In this document: piece by piece, positions 59,008 through 64,000 of the stretch
How positions within the stretch are numbered: position 1 is the stretch's first letter
Layout: each line of letters opens with the position of its first letter
NCBI GenBank assembly: GCA_008000375.1
Contig: SMOI01000113.1
Coordinates: 1-64,000 of the forward strand
Length of the DNA: 64,000 bases
Origin: Poteriospumella lacustris
Taxonomy: Eukaryota; Sar; Chrysophyceae; Chromulinales; Dinobryaceae
Direction of reading: 5' to 3'
Position numbers and translations under genes: made by a program
The notes under the pieces: generated by a model
The model's database searches: none
Told to the model about the DNA's origin: nothing
What the model saw: the letters and a program-made list of their open reading frames with translations, nothing else

Positions 59008-59625
59008 GATCAACAATACAAAGTCGTCAGGAGAAAAGTAAATCAAAGGATATGCGTATATCAACCAATGGTGATGAAAAAACTATAGATTCGTCAACAT
59101 TCGTTGGCCAAGGAATCAATGCTCTCAAACTGTGAGAAGAAAATACTGGCGCAGCAAACTCCGCTGTGATTGGCCCCAGGCGTCGTGCACCTGCTTTCTA
59201 CGTAAGTATCTGCAGAAGAATCGGCCGCTTTTGTCATCGGTCGGTGACAGTCATGGTCGATGTCGTCGTCGTCGTCGTCATGGCTTTTGGTGGACTTGTA
59301 AACGAAGCAACATGAATGTCTGCTCTTCCTTTGGATTCTTCAAAAAATACTGAAGAAGGAGCATGTCACCTAGTTGAACGGAAGGGAAGCGATCTCGCAC
59401 TCTTTATGAGGTGATCGAAGTAAATAAACGAATCCTAAGAAGATACGACAGTTGAAGTCGTCGACGGTTTCAAAAATTTGGTTCATGATCACCGATAGCT
59501 TTCTTTCTCCATCCACCTGCTTTCAACAAGTCGACAGAGAGCTGAATCACTCTACCGCGTACCAAGGGCGTATTGACAGATTGACAGAAAGTTCTTTGAT
59601 TCATTCGTGCAAGGAAGGAAAGAAA
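59008..59625. promoter_or_regulatory. Divergent promoter region between VTC1 and GTF3C5
   Basis: 618 bp lie between opposite starts. A GTC trinucleotide run occurs at about 59258-59278. The open frame reaching back to 59452 ahead of GTF3C5 has no family sequence before Met 59626. Confidence 0.4.
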
Positions 59626-62167
59626 ATGTCGCACCCATGGAAAGCGTCTCTGAAAGAGAATGCACCGATGCTGATTTCAGTAGAGATGCCATGCTTTGTC
59701 AAATCACAAGATCGGGCTCTTGATATGATTGGTGGTAGTGAGCATGTTCAGAGAACCCTAAGTGTTGATGATGGGGCGCCTTTGGAATGTAGACTACCTG
59801 GAGACAACATTTTACGCCCGAACTTGGTGTCGTCGTTGCAGTGTAAACGAAGTGTTGTTCTCAAAATCAAGAGAAAGAAAGTGATTAAGAATGGTAAAGT
59901 GGTGTCCTCTACAATTACTTCCTTTGATATCGTGGGCCTGGTGAAGAAGACGGTGGTCTTCACCAATCCGGCGGATTTCCAGGTGAGTGTATTCTATGTC
60001 CTGCAATGACAATACTTTCGAGCTCATCCTTTTGTGTTACAGTTTCTGCCGACCTTCAACAGTTCGTCCAGTTACAATCCCACTTCAATGTCAGCTTCAG
60101 CGCCTCCCAAGGGACACACTCCACTGGAAATTGTTCCCCAGTCGATCAGTCGCGTGGACTTCCAAAAGCGCCAACAGTTTTTGAATTTTCTTCACGTTTC
60201 GAAGCGTATGAAACGAAATACTGGAGTTAGTACAAAAAAGGAGAAAGCTGCATCCACAGGAAACATGGAAGGTGGCAGCGATTCGGATGGAAATGAAAAG
60301 GACGACGAAGCACAGCGGAAGGAAGCTGGCGACGATGACGACAAATCTACCGCAACCACAAATCGTCGGCGCAATCCAGATGCTGGACACACTCAAATCT
60401 TGAAGTTTGGTGACTCTATTCCTGGAATCCATCCCCTGGGCAAGTATCCTCCTCGTTGGGTCGCCAAACGTGACAAGACGGGTGAAGTATTCCGAGGTAT
60501 TCAGTTCATCGATCGATTGAACCTCTTGTTCGAGAAAATTCCAGGTAAATGGTGATATATGTCTTAAAATGGTCGCACCTTACACTTAATGTCTTGTTAA
60601 TCTCTCTTTGGTAATGATTGCGCCTTGATATAGTGTTGAAACGCAGTCAGATTGTGGATATGCTGGATCTTGGCCCGCGTCAACACTTGATGAAGGAGTG
60701 CTTACCATACGCTGCCTATACATATTCGAATGGACCCTTTGCAAGTCTTTGGATTCGGTATGGATATGACGCTACGGCTCATCCATCGTCTCGGATCTAT
60801 CAAAACCTCAATTGCCGTTTTCCCCCGCAATACCTGATCAAACTCAGTGACAGGTATGGTTGTTCTGTCTCGTTCCCTTCTCGTCCTTCCATTCCATCAT
60901 TCTTGTACTGTGATTCATCTGTAGTCTGGCGGATTACATTGGCCGTGAGAGTGTGCACCGCAAGATGGTCGATCTCAACAAGTTACAAATCGTTGATGCG
61001 CCGGAGAAGTTTGAGCATCGTTTCATCAATACGGGTGCCTTTGCTCGCATGCCCATGTCGTTGTTTGGATACATATGCAAGCATCAAATTGCGTTTCAAG
61101 TGCATACCCTCTCCGACAAACGTTTGTTTGGCTTCATTCAGCAATTGCCGATCACCAACATGTGCACGGAACAAACGGGCTGGTTTACGGAGGATGCGCT
61201 GGTGGTGTTTCGTAATTTCATTTGTGAAGTGATGGAGCAACGTGTCCAGTTGTTTTTGCAATCGGCGGTAGTCTTTGCGCCTCGTCCACCACCCTCGATC
61301 ATTGCACGCTCCGAGGATCAAGCATTGGTCGCCGTGCGTGTTCAAAAGGCGTTGGACGATTTCCAAGTCTTCGAACATGTCGATGAGGCATGGATTCTCG
61401 CCCAAGATACGTATACGCCAACGATTTCCTTAGCTTCACCCGTGACCTTGTCGACGACAGCACCGTCGTCGTCTTCGCCTTCGTTTTCATCGTTGCCATC
61501 AGCGGGAGAGAATGGTTCCTCAACAGGAACATCGCCACCGTCACTGTCCATCGAACTGGAAGAAACAGTGGCACGGGTGATGTTCTTTTGGTTGACGAAG
61601 TATCGTTTGGCGGCTACGGAAAAGTCGGAAATGGTCGAGAAAATGCTATTGCCCGCCTTGTCGCGTCGTAGTTTCTCGACGGGAGGCTCCTCCAGTAGCG
61701 AGGGCACCAATCTCATCAGTACGGCCGTGTCCACGAATAGTGGAGGATCAGAATGGAGTTCCTCGAAACGGAAGAGCGGTCGCCAAACAGAATTGGAAGA
61801 CAAAGTGCGCGACCAATCCGCTATTTGGTCCGCGACGTATACGATGCAACAAACGACACCCGCACCTCCGACAAGTGCGGCTGCCTCCACCTTGGGGCCG
61901 TTGTTCTCTGCTGCGAGTCAGCCACCGACGGTGCCGTCTACCGCTACGACTGCACCAAGTGCAAGCAAGCGCAATGTTCGTTTCGCACCAAATGTCGCCG
62001 CATCATCTTTGTCTTCGTCGTCGTCGTCAATGGCGGTTGCTGCACCAGTCGCACCCGCCGTCGAACCTCCAATGGCCAATTTGCAATTCACGTTGAATTC
62101 CGACGTATTGGCGAAGACGACGGGATTCTCCATGCTCGGTGACGACAGCGACAGCGAAGACGACTAA
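59626..62167 (+). CDS. GTF3C5: Transcription factor IIIC subunit 5 (TFIIIC63/tau95 family)
   Basis: Four exons (59626-59982, 60043-60544, 60634-60853, 60925-62167) encode 773 residues. Family landmarks are an N-terminal triple-barrel part (SVEMPCFVKSQDRALDMIGG, then CKRSVVLKIKRKK), the FIDRLNLLFEKIP segment, LPYAAYTYSNGPFASLW followed by IRYGYD, and SRIYQNLNCRFPP before the C-terminal DNA-binding-like half. In TFIIIC this subunit pairs with the GTF3C3/C1 side to bind box A of tRNA genes for RNA polymerase III. The C-terminal ~300 residues are Ser/Ala-rich with an acidic end (GDDSDSEDD), as in the human and yeast proteins. The start at 59626 (AAAATG) begins where similarity begins; an upstream in-frame extension is possible. 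Confidence 0.9.
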
Positions 62168-62480
62168 ACGCACCACTTTTGTCGTTGGGCGGTGAATTAC
62201 TGGTGTATTACAGCGTCTACTTTATTTGCTGCACGTATCAAAATCGCTGGCGCTGATAGCCAGCACAGCAGTGGCAACCTCTTCGAAGTGGGGAAGCAGT
62301 GGCAGTGGCAACCCAAGAGAGAGTATTGTGGGGAAAAAAACGGTTGGGGAAAATCAAGGAAAAACGGTCAAAACGATTGATTGGCTCTGGTTACGGACAG
62401 CTTGTTGTGCTGAAGACTCGGCTGTTGAGCGCCATGGGTCATGAGTTGAGATACTGGAAGCGGTTGTGCAATGTCCTGGA
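62168..62480. other. Convergent intergenic region GTF3C5/silicon-transporter-like gene
   Basis: 313 bp with both 3' ends and no gene visible. Confidence 0.45.
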
Positions 62481-64000
62481 TTACACTGTAGCGAGGTCAT
62501 CCCGCGACGAAGGTGATTTATACGAACCACCACTCATCACCAAGACTTCCGCAGAATGAACGCGAACAATCGATGGCTTGGAATCATCCAAGGCTTTACC
62601 TGCCTCGGTGACTTGCCCCTTGCAAAACAAGGATCGAGTGGTGTAATACACGGCCCACGCACAATGTCCCACGCCGACGGCATCGTACAGAAGAGAAATT
62701 CTTGAAATCGTAAACGAACCAATCATATTCTGGAAGCGCAGCGGATATTCGGCCGCCAACAGTTCGGGTAACAATTGAGAAAAGGCCAAGACAATGAAGA
62801 TTCCTGGTAAACCAGACTTGACACCAATGTAAAACAAGACGGGGTGAATGTCACCACTGGCTTCCCATTTGGGGAACGTGAACACTTGAGCCAGAATGAA
62901 GTTGGTGAGCACCGTGAAGAACTGACGCCCGATGATGAAGCGCTTCACATTGTCGGGTTGACTCATCAATTCATGCATGCGATATGCCCGTGGGTAGTAA
63001 TCACGGTAGATCTCGCGATCCCAGTATTGCACTCCGACGATGGCGATCATCAAGCCTTCCAGGTAGAACAAGACCGTCATCATAACAATGGCGATGATGT
63101 AGGCACCAATAACCGGTGTCGGGAGGACGTAAGCACCTTTCGAAATGCCATACAACACGATAGCCATCGAGCCCAGTGTAACTCCCGTCGACCAAAAGTA
63201 CTTCACATAGTCGAACAACGTTAAATTGAACAATTTGGGATTGCCACCGTTTTCGTGTTGTTTGCCGCGAATCTTTTCGGTGGGACTGGCCAATGTATCC
63301 GTGGTCAACGTCAGATGTTGTTGGGTAAGCACGGCATCATCGGCCGTATCCATCGTCAATTGCACTTGTTTCACCTTGTGGCATGCAATACGACTCACGA
63401 TGTCATAGATCAGCCACGAAAAGTTGCAGACACCAATGTACTCCGCAAACAAACTCAAGCGAATCACAAACTCACAGCCATAGAAATCCAAAAACTGCAT
63501 AGTGAATTCCTCCACAAAGATTTGCCCAATCTATCACACGTACACAGCGTACATCATATATCAGCACAACATCGGGGTCATAATAACGAAGCAAACATAG
63601 CTTACCAATTGACCGAAGGTCAACGTCAGAAACACGCCTGGCAGACCCGTACGAATCACAATGAGACTCAACAGCTCCGGCAAGTTCAAAAAATCCTTCG
63701 GCATATGCTCAAACGCCGTGATTTGAGCAATCAGAAAGACCACAAACAACGTGAAGAATTGTCGACCCACCAGAAATTGCTTCACTTTCTCGGGGGTGTT
63801 GACCAAGCGTTGACATTTGACGCCACGAGGATACCGCTCCTCATACGGGATCATATCCCATTTCTCCACCGCTACCACAGCGTAATGCAACGCTTCCAAA
63901 TAGGCCAACAGAATGAGCGCACCAATCAATAAGATGAAATTGACCGGGACAGGGGCTTGAAGCACTGAGTAGTGCAAGGCAACACCAGCGAAGCACACCA
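62481..64000 (-). CDS. Silicon-transporter (SIT) family membrane protein, 5' end outside window
   Basis: Exons 62481-63530 and 63606->64000 give at least 480 residues; the N-terminus lies beyond the window. Two homologous halves are visible, each with several hydrophobic helices and the GRQ signature of the SIT family: FLVGRQFFTL in half 1 (about 63760) and FIIGRQFFTV in half 2 (about 62930). LTFGQL, then MQFLDF and FAEYIGVCNFSWL, continue half 1, and EYPLRF with an AVGVGHCAW helix ends half 2, in the order known from diatom SITs. The EGxQ motif that precedes each GRQ in true SITs is EALH in half 1 and EGLM (with GVQ seven residues later) in half 2. It is therefore a full two-half family member, but transport of silicic acid is not assured. 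The Ser-rich C-terminus is cytosolic. Confidence 0.8.

Noticed and set aside
1-64000. tRNA, rRNA, CRISPR arrays, insertion sequences or transposons
   Set aside because: Reading both strands I saw no cloverleaf with A/B boxes, rRNA sequence, spaced direct repeats, or reverse transcriptase/transposase frames. A covariance-model search was not possible, so small RNAs could be missed.

Overview
This is nuclear DNA from a eukaryotic microbe. The evidence is short GT-AG spliceosomal introns (about 60-105 bp, donors mostly GTAAGT/GTATGT), monocistronic genes on alternating strands, and a typical eukaryotic gene set: CCR4-NOT subunit 3, TFIIIC subunit 5, TOM22, an IP3 receptor and an axonemal dynein. 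The inner-arm dynein heavy chain means the organism makes motile flagella. A VTC1 homologue, a DHCR7-type sterol reductase, a CRT-like transporter and a silicon-transporter-family protein together fit a protist, most plausibly a stramenopile. That placement is inference and I could not test it.

Layout. 1-19 kb is the remarkable part: three consecutive tail-to-tail inverted gene duplications. (i) The last 27 coding bases of one copy of a DysF/PH-domain protein gene (1-27, +) face a full copy on the - strand (1526-8807). (ii) Two DHCR7 copies face each other (9360-10762 + and 11145-12547 -). (iii) Two GNL3/NUG1-type GTPase copies face each other (15035-16728 + and 17088-18781 -). A single-copy CRT-like transporter gene (12877-14697, -) lies between (ii) and (iii). 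Exons and introns of each visible pair are identical as far as I can read, but the flanks, and even the last codons of pair (iii), have diverged. That pattern is better explained by gene conversion between old copies than by a folded assembly.

19-25 kb holds CNOT3 (+), triosephosphate isomerase (-) and an MFS transporter of bacterial type (-). 25-38.7 kb is one axonemal dynein heavy chain (+), nearly all in a single exon. 38.7-40.9 kb is gene-free and purine/G-rich. 40.9-43.2 kb holds a PP2C-type phosphatase with an altered DGHGG motif (-) and TOM22 (+). 43.5-52.4 kb is a full-length IP3-receptor-type channel (-). 52.9-57.4 kb is an unrecognised 1487-residue protein (+) with a segment resembling the dynein stalk head and a tail of repeated acidic tyrosine motifs. 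58-62.2 kb holds VTC1 (-) and TFIIIC subunit 5 (+). From 62.5 kb to the right edge runs a silicon-transporter-family protein (-), cut by the window end.

The genes do not form a pathway or operon. Most neighbours are divergent pairs sharing 0.3-0.7 kb promoter regions, or convergent pairs. Splice sites were chosen by reading GT/AG and keeping the frame and family alignment continuous. All exon sums given are multiples of three.
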